Made by a program: the position numbers and the translations under genes. The notes below the pieces were generated by a model. It was not told where the DNA came from, ran no database searches, and saw nothing but the letters and a program-made list of their open reading frames with translations. Shown here in pieces: positions 9,241 to 18,964 of a stretch of 64,000 bases of DNA. The DNA is from Burkholderia sp. Ac-20365 (GTDB lineage: Bacteria > Pseudomonadota > Gammaproteobacteria > Burkholderiales > Burkholderiaceae): NCBI RefSeq assembly GCF_017104715.1, contig NZ_JAAGPI010000003.1:248001-312000 (forward strand). Direction: 5' to 3'. Within the stretch, counting starts at the first letter, position 1. Each line of letters begins with the position of its first letter.

Positions 9241-10146
9241 TCATTCCACCGAAGCAAGCACGATCTGCGAGATATCGGCATCCCCAAGGCCATCATCCAC
9301 AGCACGTGTCAACCAGTCGCGTACGCGACTCGCGATGGGCAGCACGATTCCGCACTCCGTCGCGAACTCGTTGATGGCATTGAGATCCTTGAGCATGGTG
9401 CGTATCGAACCCGAGGGCTGCTGCGGCGGCACGACCATACGAGGCTGCAATGTTTGCAGAAGGACCGAATCCGCCCAACCGCCCGCAAGCGCGGTGGGAA
9501 TCCGCGCTGTGTCGATGCCACCATGCCGCGCGAGAAGCGTGCCCTCTGCGATGGCTGCGATCGTTGTCATCACGATGATCTGGTTCACAAGCTTCGTCGC
9601 CTGACCTGCACCGCTCTCCCCCATGCGCGTGACTCGCGCGGCGAATGCGGCAAGCACGCGTTCGATTGCAGCGATACGTTCCGCTTCGCCGCCAGCCATG
9701 ATGGCAAGCGTGCCGGCCGCTGCGCCTGCAACCCCGCCCGATACAGGCGCATCGACCCATGCACCGTCCGCTATCGCCGACTGCCAGCGACTCGCCAGCG
9801 AGCGCGCCTGCGAAGGTGCAAGCGTCGAATGATCGACGATGGTCAGTGCCGCAGCGGCAGTCACGCCTGAGGCAAGACCATCCGCGCCAAATGCGACATC
9901 CTCGACGGCATTGCCATCGGCGAGACATAGCAGGACGATGTCGGATCGTGCAGCAACGTCGCGAGGCGTTTCACACGCGATGCACGAAGACGTCGCAGCT
10001 TCCTGCACGAACGCCTGGGCTTTGTCGTACGAACGATTCCACACCGCTACACGATGTCCCGCCGCCACGACACGTTGCGCCATCGGCCCGCCCATCTTCC
10101 CGAGTCCGCAAAAGCCGACCCGCATCGATTCATCCGGCGTACTCAC
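9241..10146 (-). CDS. 3-hydroxyisobutyrate/2-hydroxy-3-oxopropionate dehydrogenase family
   Basis: A beta-hydroxyacid dehydrogenase of 301 aa. The Rossmann motif is [13 protein letters not shown], the substrate-binding box is [19 protein letters not shown], and the catalytic lysine is in [11 protein letters not shown]. These enzymes oxidise 3-hydroxy acids or reduce tartronate semialdehyde with NAD(P). The start is GTG 10146, overlapping the dehydratase stop by 4 bp (GTGA), which indicates translational coupling. Last gene of the MFS-SDR-IlvD operon. Confidence 0.9.
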   Translation of the reverse strand: MSTPDESMRVGFCGLGKMGGPMAQRVVAAGHRVAVWNRSYDKAQAFVQEAATSSCIACETPRDVAARSDIVLLCLADGNAVEDVAFGADGLASGVTAAAALTIVDHSTLAPSQARSLASRWQSAIADGAWVDAPVSGGVAGAAAGTLAIMAGGEAERIAAIERVLAAFAARVTRMGESGAGQATKLVNQIIVMTTIAAIAEGTLLARHGGIDTARIPTALAGGWADSVLLQTLQPRMVVPPQQPSGSIRTMLKDLNAINEFATECGIVLPIASRVRDWLTRAVDDGLGDADISQIVLASVE

Positions 10147-11918
10147 GCGTCGTCTCCGTGCGTGGGCGCATCGTACGGCCATTCGAGCGCCCCAGAATGC
10201 GTAACCGCTCCAAGATTCGCGGGACGCACCAGCGCCTCGTATTTTTCGAGCACACCCGCCAGCCGACGCGGCGCACGAGGTGCCAACGCCACGCGACGAT
10301 GCTCGAATTCGTCGTCGCTAATCTGAACGTTGAGTGTGCGCGCTATCGCGTCGATGACAATCCGGTCGCCATTTCGCAGCAACGCAATCGGGCCGCCCAT
10401 CGCGGCCTCCGGGCCGACGTATCCGATACACATGCCGCGCGTCGCGCCAGAAAAACGCCCGTCCGTGAGCAACGCGACCCGTTCGCCCATGCCCTGCCCG
10501 TATATCGCTGCCGTCACACTCAACATCTCGCGCATGCCCGGCCCGCCCTTCGGTCCTTCATTTCGGATCACGAGTACGTCACCTTCGTTGTAGCTGCGTG
10601 CGGCAACCACGGCCATGCAGTCCTCTTCGCATTCGAAAATGCGCGCCGTTCCTTCGAAACGCAGCGACTTCAGGCCCGCGACTTTCAGGCACGCGCCGTC
10701 CGGCGCGAGGTTGCCCCGCAAGATCACGAGGCCGCCATTTTCTCCGAGGGGCGTCTCGCAGGCGCGCACCACTTCGCCGTCCGGATCGGCTGCGTCGACG
10801 AGTACCTCTTCGAACGTGCGGCCATCGAGCGTCAGCACGTCGCCGTGCAGATATCCGCCTTTGAGCAGCGCCTTCAGCACCGTCGGCACACCGCCCGCAT
10901 TATGCAGATCCTGCGCGAGATATCGTCCGCCCGGTTGCAGATCGCCGATTAACGGAATGCGGGCAAACACGCGTTCGACGTCGTCGAGCGTGAAGCGAAC
11001 ACCTGCCTCGTGCGCAATCGCGGGAATATGCAATGCGGCGTTGGTCGAGCCACCCGTCGCCGCGACTGCAGCGCACGCGTTTTCCAGGCTCTTCATTGTG
11101 ACGAGGTCACGGGGAAGCGGGCCGCCGTGCATCAGCGTACGCATCACCGTTTCGCCGGCGCGTCTCGCAATCGCAATGCGTTCGCTGTAGACGGCCGGCA
11201 CCATCGCGGAACCGAGTGGCGCGAGACCGAGCGTCTCGGCGACCATCGCCATGGTGTTCGCGGTGAACTGTCCCGGACACGAGCCGGCAGTCGGCGTACA
11301 ACGTTTTTCGATTGCATTGAGTTGCGCTTTCGTGATGTCGCCGCGTTGCGCCGTGCCGACCGCCTCGATTGCCGTCAGGATCGTCGCCTGTCGCTGCAGT
11401 CCATGACCCGTGCCACCAGGAAGCTGGCCAGGCGCAGTGCCCGGCAGCATCGCGCCGCCGAACAGGAATACGCCCGGCACGTTCACGCGCACCATGCCCA
11501 TCAGGATACCGGGCAGCGTCTTGTCGCAGCCGGCGACACCGACCAGCGCATCGTACGCGTGCGCGCGCACGAACAGTTCGACGCTATCAGCTACGACCTC
11601 GCGCGATACGAGGCTCATGCGCATGCCCTGATGATTCATCGACGTGCCATCGGAAACGGAAATCGCCGAGCCGCGAATCGGTACACCACCGCCCGCGGCG
11701 ACGCCGAGTCGCGCGTTGTCGGACACTGCGTTGAGCGACATCGAACAGGGTGTGTTTTCGCCGAACGTATCGACAATCGCGACGAAGGGCTTTTGCATCG
11801 ATTCGTCGTCGAGACCGGTCGCGCGCAGAAACGCGCGATGCGGAGCACGCGTCACACCCTCGGTGACCATGCGTGAACGGTGTTTGCCGAGTGGCTTCCT
11901 GCTCTGAAAGTGGGACAT
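10143..11918 (-). CDS. IlvD/Edd-family dehydratase
   Basis: A 591-aa dihydroxyacid or sugar-acid dehydratase. The Fe-S cluster cysteines are visible in [12 protein letters not shown] and [14 protein letters not shown], and the C-terminal [14 protein letters not shown] box is intact. The family dehydrates 2,3-dihydroxy acids to 2-keto acids; the neighbours (MFS carrier, SDR, hydroxyacid dehydrogenase) favour a sugar acid or related hydroxy acid over branched-chain amino-acid synthesis. I use the ATG at 11918, 19 nt after the SDR stop. An upstream in-frame extension to 11963 would overlap the SDR gene. Confidence 0.92.
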   Translation of the reverse strand: MSHFQSRKPLGKHRSRMVTEGVTRAPHRAFLRATGLDDESMQKPFVAIVDTFGENTPCSMSLNAVSDNARLGVAAGGGVPIRGSAISVSDGTSMNHQGMRMSLVSREVVADSVELFVRAHAYDALVGVAGCDKTLPGILMGMVRVNVPGVFLFGGAMLPGTAPGQLPGGTGHGLQRQATILTAIEAVGTAQRGDITKAQLNAIEKRCTPTAGSCPGQFTANTMAMVAETLGLAPLGSAMVPAVYSERIAIARRAGETVMRTLMHGGPLPRDLVTMKSLENACAAVAATGGSTNAALHIPAIAHEAGVRFTLDDVERVFARIPLIGDLQPGGRYLAQDLHNAGGVPTVLKALLKGGYLHGDVLTLDGRTFEEVLVDAADPDGEVVRACETPLGENGGLVILRGNLAPDGACLKVAGLKSLRFEGTARIFECEEDCMAVVAARSYNEGDVLVIRNEGPKGGPGMREMLSVTAAIYGQGMGERVALLTDGRFSGATRGMCIGYVGPEAAMGGPIALLRNGDRIVIDAIARTLNVQISDDEFEHRRVALAPRAPRRLAGVLEKYEALVRPANLGAVTHSGALEWPYDAPTHGDDA

Positions 11919-11937
11919 GTCGTTAGTATCAGTGGGT

Positions 11938-12738
11938 TTAGCCGTTGTTGAGCAACAGGCCATTTTCAGCGGCGATGACCTGCCCTGTTATCGCGGGCGC
12001 ACTACACAGGAACCACGCAATATCGGCAATCTCCCCGGGAAGGGACACGCGCTTGAGCGGAGCGTTGGTCGTCATGTGGTCGATCACGGCGGCATAGCGC
12101 GTCGTGTCGAGCACACGCAGCAGCAGACCATCATCGACCATGCCCGGTGCAATTGCGTTGACGCGCACGCGCGGCGAGAGAGAACGTGCGAGCGACAGCG
12201 TCATCGTATTGACTGCGCCTTTGGATGCCGCGTACGCGAGCGACGAACCCGTTCCATTCAGTGCTGCCAGCGACGAGATGTTGACGACGCTCGTGCTGCG
12301 GGTATCCGTCGCGGTTTCGCGCAGCAACGGGGCAGCCGCACGCGTCATCTGGTACAGGCCGATCGTGTTCACGCGATACACACGCTCGAATTCGTCGGCG
12401 TCGAGATGGTCGAGTGCGTCGTGCGCGATCACCTTCGTTGTTCCCGCGCAGTTCACCAGCGCGTCGAGTCGGCGAAAGCGCGTTGTCACGCTATCGACGG
12501 CCGCGCGACAATCTGCGTCGTTGCCGACATCGGCGTCAAATACAAGCGTGTCGCTGCCCGCATCGCGGCACGCGGCTGCTACGGCATGCGCGCTTTCTCG
12601 AGTCGAAGCATCGAAGTTGCCAATCGCGACCGCATAACCTGCACGCGCGAAGCGCAACGCCGTCGCCGCGCCAATCCCGCTTGCAGCGCCCGTGATCATG
12701 CACACAGGCCGAGTGTCTGGTTTCATCGGAAGATCCAT
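11938..12738 (-). CDS. Short-chain dehydrogenase/reductase
   Basis: A 266-aa classical SDR. The cofactor motif is TGAASGIG near residue 17, followed by NCAGT. The catalytic Ser (VVNISSLAA) and Tyr-x-x-x-Lys (SLAYAASKG) are present, and NAIAPGMV follows. The ATG at 12738 overlaps the MFS stop (TAATG); an in-frame ATG four codons later is possible. A longer open frame reaching 13404 exists only because it runs antisense-like through the MFS gene; those residues are not SDR. It probably oxidises a hydroxyl of the compound imported by the adjacent carrier. Confidence 0.9.
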   Translation of the reverse strand: MDLPMKPDTRPVCMITGAASGIGAATALRFARAGYAVAIGNFDASTRESAHAVAAACRDAGSDTLVFDADVGNDADCRAAVDSVTTRFRRLDALVNCAGTTKVIAHDALDHLDADEFERVYRVNTIGLYQMTRAAAPLLRETATDTRSTSVVNISSLAALNGTGSSLAYAASKGAVNTMTLSLARSLSPRVRVNAIAPGMVDDGLLLRVLDTTRYAAVIDHMTTNAPLKRVSLPGEIADIAWFLCSAPAITGQVIAAENGLLLNNG

Positions 12739-14099
12739 TACGACAGAGGTTTGGACTGACGCGCGGGCATCGTCAGCACCAGCAGCGCGCCGATAACCAG
12801 CGCGATGGCAATCGCGATCATGCCTGGCAACAACTTGCCGCCGCTCAGATCGGAAAGCCAGCCCACCACAAACGGGCTCACGAATCCCGCGAGATTGCCC
12901 GTGCAGTTGATGACCGCGATCGCGGCGGCCGCACCCGCGCCGCCCATCATTGCAGTCGGAATGCCCCAGAACACCGGCGCGATCGAGTTGATGCCGATTG
13001 CCGCGACCACCAGCGCGACGAGCGACAGTCCGACGTTCGATGCGCACAGCACAGATGCCAGCAGCCCAAGTGCGCCGATCGTGCAGCACACGGCAACATG
13101 GCGACGACGCTCCCCGCGACGGTCCGCGTGCCGCGCAATGAGCACCATCGCAACCGCGCTGATGAGCGAAGGGACCGCCGACAGCCAGCCGATGTTCGCA
13201 ATGCTCGCGACCCCGCTCGCCTTGATGATCGTTGGCACCCAGAATGCGAGGCCGTAATTGCCCATCGCGATACAGAAATACGTGAGCCCGAGCAGCCAGA
13301 CCCGGCCGCTGGCGAATGCGCCGCGCACCGAGTGTTCGACACGCGTCGCGGCATCGCGGCGCAGATCCGCGGCAAGGCATGCCTTCTCTTCGGCGCTGAG
13401 CCATTTGACGGAGTCGATGCGGTCATACAGAAGGAAGAACGCTGCGATACCGACCACGAGCGAACCGAGACCTTCGACGACGAACAGCCACTTCCAGCCT
13501 TCTACGCCATAAACACCGGCAAAGTGGGACATCACCCAGCCCGACAGCGGACCGCCAATCGCGCCCGACACAGGAATGGCCGTCATGAAGAGCGCGATGA
13601 TCTGCGAGCGCCGGGCGGACGGGAACCAGTTAGACAGATACAGCACGATCCCGGGGAAGAAACCCGCTTCGGCGACGCCAAGCAGGAAACGCAGCACGTA
13701 AAACGAGGTCGCGTCCTGTGCAAACATCGTTGCACACGACACGATGGCCCACGTGACCATGATCCGCGCAATCCATCGGCGCGCGCCGACACTGTCGAGG
13801 ATCAGGTTACTGGGCACCTCGAAGATGAAGTACCCGAGAAAGAAGATGCCCGCGCCGATCCCGTAGACGGTTTCGGAGAGATGCAGGTCGGCGAGCATCT
13901 GCAACTTCGCGAAGCTGACGTTCACACGGTCGATGTACGCGACGACGAACGCGAGAAACAGGAACGGCAGAATGCGGCGCGTGAGCTTGCGGTAGAGCGC
14001 CGGATTTGCCTCGTTCGCGTCCTCGGCACCTTCGCGCCTCCCGCCCAGGCTATCGGGCGCCACATGGCCCGGGGACTTGCCGTATGAAGTCATGCTCAT
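12738..14099 (-). CDS. MFS transporter, anion:cation symporter type
   Basis: A 453-aa carrier with about 12 membrane segments. The ACS-family signature YIDRVNVSFAKLQM follows TM1, and AEAGFFPGIVLYLSNWFP lies in the first half. It is a paralogue of the carrier at 5.7-7.1 kb. GGAG lies 8 nt before the ATG. First gene of a minus-strand operon with the SDR, dehydratase and dehydrogenase, and divergent from a LysR gene 160 bp away. Likely uptake of the organic acid catabolised by this operon. Confidence 0.9.
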   Translation of the reverse strand: MSMTSYGKSPGHVAPDSLGGRREGAEDANEANPALYRKLTRRILPFLFLAFVVAYIDRVNVSFAKLQMLADLHLSETVYGIGAGIFFLGYFIFEVPSNLILDSVGARRWIARIMVTWAIVSCATMFAQDATSFYVLRFLLGVAEAGFFPGIVLYLSNWFPSARRSQIIALFMTAIPVSGAIGGPLSGWVMSHFAGVYGVEGWKWLFVVEGLGSLVVGIAAFFLLYDRIDSVKWLSAEEKACLAADLRRDAATRVEHSVRGAFASGRVWLLGLTYFCIAMGNYGLAFWVPTIIKASGVASIANIGWLSAVPSLISAVAMVLIARHADRRGERRRHVAVCCTIGALGLLASVLCASNVGLSLVALVVAAIGINSIAPVFWGIPTAMMGGAGAAAAIAVINCTGNLAGFVSPFVVGWLSDLSGGKLLPGMIAIAIALVIGALLVLTMPARQSKPLS

Positions 14100-14221
14100 G
14101 ATGTCGTCTCCAGTCGTGTCGTTTTGTTATGCTTGCTGCCGATGCGATGACGGATATTTCGGCATAGACGTAAGCGTAGCTGGGCTTGCCGGCCAGTCGC
14201 AAATCACTCTTTCGGTGTCGC

Positions 14222-14241
14222 GCATAACCTTTTGGTTATGC
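14222..14241. promoter_or_regulatory. Perfect palindrome, LysR operator candidate
   Basis: GCATAACC-TTTT-GGTTATGC, with 8-bp perfect arms and a 4-bp spacer. It lies 19 bp before the LysR start and about 125 bp upstream of the divergent MFS start. The position suits autoregulation plus control of the operon. Confidence 0.6.
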
Positions 14242-14260
14242 TGGATCAGGGAAAACGCGA

Positions 14261-15214
14261 ATGTCTGCCACCAGTGACTCGATCGAACGCTTCTTTCGCA
14301 GCGGCCTGAAGCTGTCGCAGCTGCGCATTCTCGTGAGCCTTGCCGACCTTGGGCAGGTCACGCGCGTCGCAAGTGCTTTTCATGTCACGCAACCCGCGAT
14401 CTCGAAGCAGATTTCCGAAATCGAAAGTGCGCTGGGCGTGCAGGTCGTCAACCGCACCGGCAATTCGGTTGAACTCACGGTGATTGGTCAAGTGATCGTT
14501 GCGTGTGGACGCGAGGTACTGCGTCACATCGACCTCGCTCGTCGCGATGTAAGCGCCCTAGCGTCAGGCACGGGCGGCCATGTACGGCTTGGCGCGGTTG
14601 CGACGATTCCCGAACCGTTGACTGCCAACGCTGTGCAACTGTTTCTGCGGCGCGCGCCCAGCGCGTCGCTATCGTTTGTCGAAGGCACCCTCGACAGACT
14701 CATCAAGCTGCTCGACGACGGCGACCTCGACATCGCGCTCGGCCGCAACCGGATAACGAGCACGCAAACCCCACTGGCGCAGGAAACGCTATATCGCGAG
14801 CCCTTTGTCTTCATCACCGGTACATCGCATCCGCTGGGCGCGCCGGAGCGCGAAATCGACTGGCATGATCTCGACGCATGCCGGTGGATCACGCCACTTC
14901 ATGGGTCGCCTGCTTACGCCACGTTGATCGAAGCATTGAGCGAGCATGGGGTCGCGCCCGCGCCAGGCAGCGTCGAATCGAGTTCGCTCGCGTTGAATCT
15001 CACGCTGCTACAAGGCGGCGAGTTCGTTTCAATACTCCCACTATCGGTTGCACGGCAGCACACATTGCGCGGCACCATGCGCGTGCTGCCGCTGGCACCG
15101 CTCGAGCCGTTGGGGGAAGTAGTCGCATATTGGCGGGCAGACGTGACGGCACCTGCTGCGCACCTCTTTGCGGAATGCCTGAAGGAAGTCTCGGGCGAAT
15201 TGCTCGGCGATTGA
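14261..15214 (+). CDS. LysR-family transcriptional regulator
   Basis: A 317-aa LysR protein. The helix-turn-helix is about residues 20-80 (LADLGQVTRVASAFHVTQPA, then ISKQISEIE), followed by an effector-binding domain. It is closely similar in layout and sequence to the LysR at 18965 (shared IERFF-SGL and QVT-VA-AF-VTQPA patterns), so the two are paralogues. It is divergent from the MFS-SDR-IlvD operon with a palindrome between them, and convergent with the aminotransferase gene 24 bp downstream. Probably the operon's regulator. Confidence 0.9.
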   Translation: MSATSDSIERFFRSGLKLSQLRILVSLADLGQVTRVASAFHVTQPAISKQISEIESALGVQVVNRTGNSVELTVIGQVIVACGREVLRHIDLARRDVSALASGTGGHVRLGAVATIPEPLTANAVQLFLRRAPSASLSFVEGTLDRLIKLLDDGDLDIALGRNRITSTQTPLAQETLYREPFVFITGTSHPLGAPEREIDWHDLDACRWITPLHGSPAYATLIEALSEHGVAPAPGSVESSSLALNLTLLQGGEFVSILPLSVARQHTLRGTMRVLPLAPLEPLGEVVAYWRADVTAPAAHLFAECLKEVSGELLGD

Positions 15215-15238
15215 GGAGCGGACTCTGTCGTGGAGAGC

Positions 15239-16567
15239 TTATTGGCTAGCCGGCAAAAGTGTCCGGTAACGCTCAATGAAACCGGCGTTGGTCGAGATGA
15301 AATGCGTCATGTCTTCCTCTGTTAAAGGAAGGCTCAGTGTCATGTACCCGCGTCGCGCTATGTACACGCCGTTCTCGATCAGGTGGAAGAAGAACAGGTC
15401 TTTGATCCTGTGCTCCAGGCCCGCAAGATCATCGACGGAACAGATTGCATGGTCAGTGGGCTGAAGGTTCATCAATGAACCAAGTCCGAAGAATCGCATT
15501 GCTATCCCAGACGCGCCGAATTGCTGATTCAAGGCATCGCGAAACCGGTCACCCCGTTTGTTGAGTTCCACCGCGGCCTCCGGCGTGTACAACTCGCGAA
15601 GTCCAGCGACGCCTGCCGACATTGTCAGTACGTTGTTGTTGAAAGTGCCTGCGTGTGCCAACGCGCCGTGCTGGCGTGGATCGAACTGCGCCATGATGTC
15701 CTCACGCCCGCCGAAGGCGCCGAACGACATTCCTCCACCGATGTATTTCCCGAGGGATGTCAGGTCGGCCGCGATGCCGAGCCACTCCTGCATTCCGCCC
15801 GGTGCCAGCCGTGAAGTCATCACTTCGTCGAACGCCAGCAACGCGCCGAATCGCGTGCACACGTCCCGCAATGCGCCAAGAAATTCCGGCTGCCCAACGA
15901 TACAGCCCGACGCACCTTGCATTGGCTCGACAAGAATCGTGGCGATGTTGCTGCCGTGCTTTTTGAACAACGCCTCGACGCTGGTAATGTCGTTGTAATT
16001 CGCGAGCAGGAATTCATGGGGGACGTTGACCGGGTTCTGACCAGAACCGAAGGAGAGCACGCCGCCGTGATATCCGCCGTTAAACACGACAATCTTCGAC
16101 CTTTTCGTGTAGGCCTTCGCTGCAGCCAACAACAAGAGATTCGCTTCCGTTCCCGAATTGGTGAATCGCACGCGTTCGACTGTCGGGAAGCGCTCACAAA
16201 CAGCTGCTGCCAGCTCTGTCTCGATGAGATTGTGGCCGCTGAGATTGATTCCGCCATCAAGGGCCACATCGATCGCGCGACGAATCACCGGATTCGAATG
16301 ACCATAAATGCCCGCACTGAACTCTGCGATGAAGTCGCGATACTCATGTTCATCTGCATCCCAGAGCCTTGCTGCCTGGCCACGTGCCATGGCGAGCGGG
16401 AATGGCGAGTAATAGAGCACTGAGCGCGTGTTACCGCCTGGCATGGCTGCCGTAGCCTTCGCATATTGCGCCGCGCTTTTTGGATTTGCGCTTGCGTATC
16501 TCTTCGCTGCTTCGTCTAGCGCTTCAGATAGTGCTGTCGAATACGTCTGCTTATCGAAATTCGTCAT
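15239..16567 (-). CDS. Class III aminotransferase (glutamate-1-semialdehyde aminomutase-like)
   Basis: A 442-aa PLP enzyme of fold type I. The N-terminal PGGNTRSV, the cofactor loop NSGTEANLLLL, FDEVMTSR and the Schiff-base lysine in LTSLGKYIGGGM are all in place. This branch contains aminomutases and also transaminases acting on beta- or omega-amino acids; the catabolic setting favours transamination. Third gene of the minus-strand set headed by another class III aminotransferase at 18737, after the isomerase-like gene. Confidence 0.88.
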   Translation of the reverse strand: MTNFDKQTYSTALSEALDEAAKRYASANPKSAAQYAKATAAMPGGNTRSVLYYSPFPLAMARGQAARLWDADEHEYRDFIAEFSAGIYGHSNPVIRRAIDVALDGGINLSGHNLIETELAAAVCERFPTVERVRFTNSGTEANLLLLAAAKAYTKRSKIVVFNGGYHGGVLSFGSGQNPVNVPHEFLLANYNDITSVEALFKKHGSNIATILVEPMQGASGCIVGQPEFLGALRDVCTRFGALLAFDEVMTSRLAPGGMQEWLGIAADLTSLGKYIGGGMSFGAFGGREDIMAQFDPRQHGALAHAGTFNNNVLTMSAGVAGLRELYTPEAAVELNKRGDRFRDALNQQFGASGIAMRFFGLGSLMNLQPTDHAICSVDDLAGLEHRIKDLFFFHLIENGVYIARRGYMTLSLPLTEEDMTHFISTNAGFIERYRTLLPASQ

Positions 16568-16600
16568 GTCAACTCGTTCGGTGTTTCGATAGTTCGTGCT

Positions 16601-17389
16601 CTAGACTGTTTCGGAGTACCTCGCCATCTTTCGCCACGCCAGCCCTTCCTCCACATTTCCGCGAGGCTTGTACTCGCATCCAATCCAGCCCTCATAGCCG
16701 CGCAGTTCAGCTTCGTGGAGCACCTCCACGATATCCACGTCACCGGCACGCGGCTCACCTCGATCCGGTACGGCCGCAATCTGGATATGACCGATCCTTG
16801 ACCAGTTTCTTTTCAGCACGTCTCGAACTCTGCGGTGATGCATGCCGACGTGATACGTATCGAACTGGATCTTCAAAGAGGGATGCCCGACATCGTCCAG
16901 TAGCTGCGCCAGTTCATCGACCTCATGATAGAAATATGCCGGATGAAGGGCGCGGTTCAATGGTTCGAACAGTAACCTGACGTTACTAGCACTCGCGAGA
17001 TCGGCGGCCAATGCGATATTGGATTTGAACGCTTCGAGGCATGCATTACGCCAATATCCCGACGTGTTACCCGCCATGATATGCAAGGCTTGCGCACCGG
17101 CCGCCTGACAGTAGTTCAACCCCATATGCAGGCTTTCAGCAAATTCGTCTTCGCGACCCGGAATCGCCGCGAGGCCGAGTTCTCCGTTGGCAGGATCTCC
17201 GGGCGAAGAGTTGATCCCTAGCAGCGTTAGATTGAACTCTTGAATCGCGCCGCGAACCTGGCCTGGCGCGACGGTGTAGGGAAAGTGCATTTCTACCGCA
17301 CGAAAGCCCGCGCGCGCGGCAGCTTCAATGCGTTCGAGAAGCGGCAAGTGCGACCACAGCATTCCGACGTTAGCTGAATATCGTCTCAT
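16601..17389 (-). CDS. Hydroxypyruvate isomerase-like TIM-barrel protein
   Basis: A 262-aa member of the xylose-isomerase-like TIM-barrel family, closest in pattern to hydroxypyruvate isomerase: SANVGMLWSHLPLLERIEAA at the N-terminus, the metal-binding Glu in LLFEPLNR, FDTYHVGMH, HIQIAAVPDRGEP and IGCEYKPRG. The usual product would be an aldose-ketose isomerisation such as hydroxypyruvate to tartronate semialdehyde. It lies between two class III aminotransferases on the same strand, 13 bp after the first. Confidence 0.85.
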   Translation of the reverse strand: MRRYSANVGMLWSHLPLLERIEAAARAGFRAVEMHFPYTVAPGQVRGAIQEFNLTLLGINSSPGDPANGELGLAAIPGREDEFAESLHMGLNYCQAAGAQALHIMAGNTSGYWRNACLEAFKSNIALAADLASASNVRLLFEPLNRALHPAYFYHEVDELAQLLDDVGHPSLKIQFDTYHVGMHHRRVRDVLKRNWSRIGHIQIAAVPDRGEPRAGDVDIVEVLHEAELRGYEGWIGCEYKPRGNVEEGLAWRKMARYSETV

Positions 17390-17402
17390 CTGACAGCTCG
17401 GA

Positions 17403-18737
17403 TCAGGCTTTCCGCGCGGCCGTCAGCCCGCGCGTCACCGCCGAAATGGTCTGGTCCACATCGTCATCCGATATGGCCGTCGAGCCGACGAACATGTTGC
17501 GAAGAACATGCAGCCCTTCCGCCGCCATCAGCTTCGGCATGATCGCGGATAGCGCCGATACCTCCGGTGTCTGCTGGGTATAGAGGTCGCGATAATCGAC
17601 GGGAATGCTTTCCGTAAATAGCACGTTGGTCATCGAACCTCGATTGACAACATGCCCCTGGGTTCTGGTATCGGCGAGAGCGCGCCTCAACCCATCGGCC
17701 AGCCGCTGACCTTGGGCCGCCAGCATGTCGAACGCGCCCGGCGTCATGAGCGACATCGCCACGAATCCGGCCGCCATTGACATCGGGTTGCCTGTGAATG
17801 TGCCGGAATGCTTTACTTTAGGCTCGCCTTCGTCGACCGAGAAAACGGACATCACTTCACGCTTACCGCCGACCGCTCCGACGGGTAATCCACCTCCGAT
17901 CATTTTTCCCATCGTCGTGAGATCCGGTGTGACGTCAATGATGCCCTGTGTGCCGCCATAGCCGGTACGCAGCGACCACACTTCGTCGAAAATCAGAACC
18001 ATACCGAGTTTTTCAGTCGTTTCGCGCAGCGCGACGAGGAACTCGCGTTCTGCGTACACGCCCGCTCCCAACGACAGGCCGCTCGGATCGATAATTACCG
18101 TGCCGACCTCAGACGCATTGCGTGCCAGGATTTCCCGCATGGTCGCAATGTCATTCAGCGGGAACAACACAAGTTCATCGAGTAATGAGTTGGGCGTGCC
18201 GGCGTTGTGTGCAAGCACTGCCGGGTGTTCGCGATCACCCCATTTATTGGCTGACGGCATATAGCTGGCCTCTAGCAGATCATATTGACCGTGGTAGCCG
18301 CCTTCGAGCTTTGCCACTTTCGATCTGCCAGAGAACGCACGCGCTGCCTTGATCGCGATGAGATTCGCTTCTGTCCCAGAGTTCATGAACCGAACCTGCT
18401 CGACTGAAGGAATTCGCTCGACTAGCAGTTCTGCGAGGCGCACTTCCCATTCGGCGGGCATCGTGGCAGATAACAGGCGCGCGGCCTGCTGAGAGATCAT
18501 CTCGACAACTTCGCGCTTGTTATGACCGTGAATCAGCGAGGCGAAGTTGTTGACCCAGTCGATACGCGTCCGACCGTCTGCATCCCTTATATATGGCCCG
18601 TCTGCGCTGACAGCATAAAAAGGATGAGGTTTCGTGACGAGCATGTTCCGGGTGTAACCCGAAGGCATCACAGCTCGGGCGCGCTCAAAAAGTTGGGCCG
18701 AGTTATCTTTGCTGATTGTGTCGCTATCAAAGTTCAT
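17403..18737 (-). CDS. Class III aminotransferase (glutamate-1-semialdehyde aminomutase-like)
   Basis: A 444-aa PLP enzyme and a paralogue of the protein at 15239-16567. PSGYTRNM, NSGTEANLIAIKAARAF, FDEVWSLRTGYGG and the PLP lysine in LTTMGKMIGGGLP are visible. I set the start at ATG 18737, preceded by GGGAAAG. The frame could extend 59 codons upstream, but that stretch does not look like family sequence and would run into the regulatory region. First gene of its operon; divergent from a LysR gene with an operator-like palindrome between them. Confidence 0.88.
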   Translation of the reverse strand: MNFDSDTISKDNSAQLFERARAVMPSGYTRNMLVTKPHPFYAVSADGPYIRDADGRTRIDWVNNFASLIHGHNKREVVEMISQQAARLLSATMPAEWEVRLAELLVERIPSVEQVRFMNSGTEANLIAIKAARAFSGRSKVAKLEGGYHGQYDLLEASYMPSANKWGDREHPAVLAHNAGTPNSLLDELVLFPLNDIATMREILARNASEVGTVIIDPSGLSLGAGVYAEREFLVALRETTEKLGMVLIFDEVWSLRTGYGGTQGIIDVTPDLTTMGKMIGGGLPVGAVGGKREVMSVFSVDEGEPKVKHSGTFTGNPMSMAAGFVAMSLMTPGAFDMLAAQGQRLADGLRRALADTRTQGHVVNRGSMTNVLFTESIPVDYRDLYTQQTPEVSALSAIMPKLMAAEGLHVLRNMFVGSTAISDDDVDQTISAVTRGLTAARKA

Positions 18738-18929
18738 TTCTTTCCCGTTGAATCTTTCCGGTTCCTGTGCGGTAAGCGTCAAGCACATAACCTTTTTGCA
18801 ATTCGTCTCTTCCCATTCGGGCACAGGATTGACAGGGCTCCACAGGTTAAATCCTACGCACCTGTGCTCTAGTCCGGCAAGAATAGGCGACCAGGAATAT
18901 CGTTGACAAATCACTTTTCAAGTCACTAC

Positions 18930-18945
18930 ATTACCCCTAGGTAAT
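18930..18945. promoter_or_regulatory. Operator-like palindrome before LysR
   Basis: ATTACC-CCTA-GGTAAT, a perfect inverted repeat 19 bp before the LysR start and about 190 bp upstream of the divergent aminotransferase. A related sequence recurs at 19946-19961 before the ABC binding-protein gene, so both may be sites of this LysR protein. Confidence 0.6.
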
Positions 18946-18964
18946 ATGACCGAGACACAAGACG

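Noticed and set aside
12739..13404. A 222-residue N-terminal extension of the SDR
   Set aside because: It overlaps the MFS gene in another frame and has no protein-like features; the SDR motif order requires the start near 12738.
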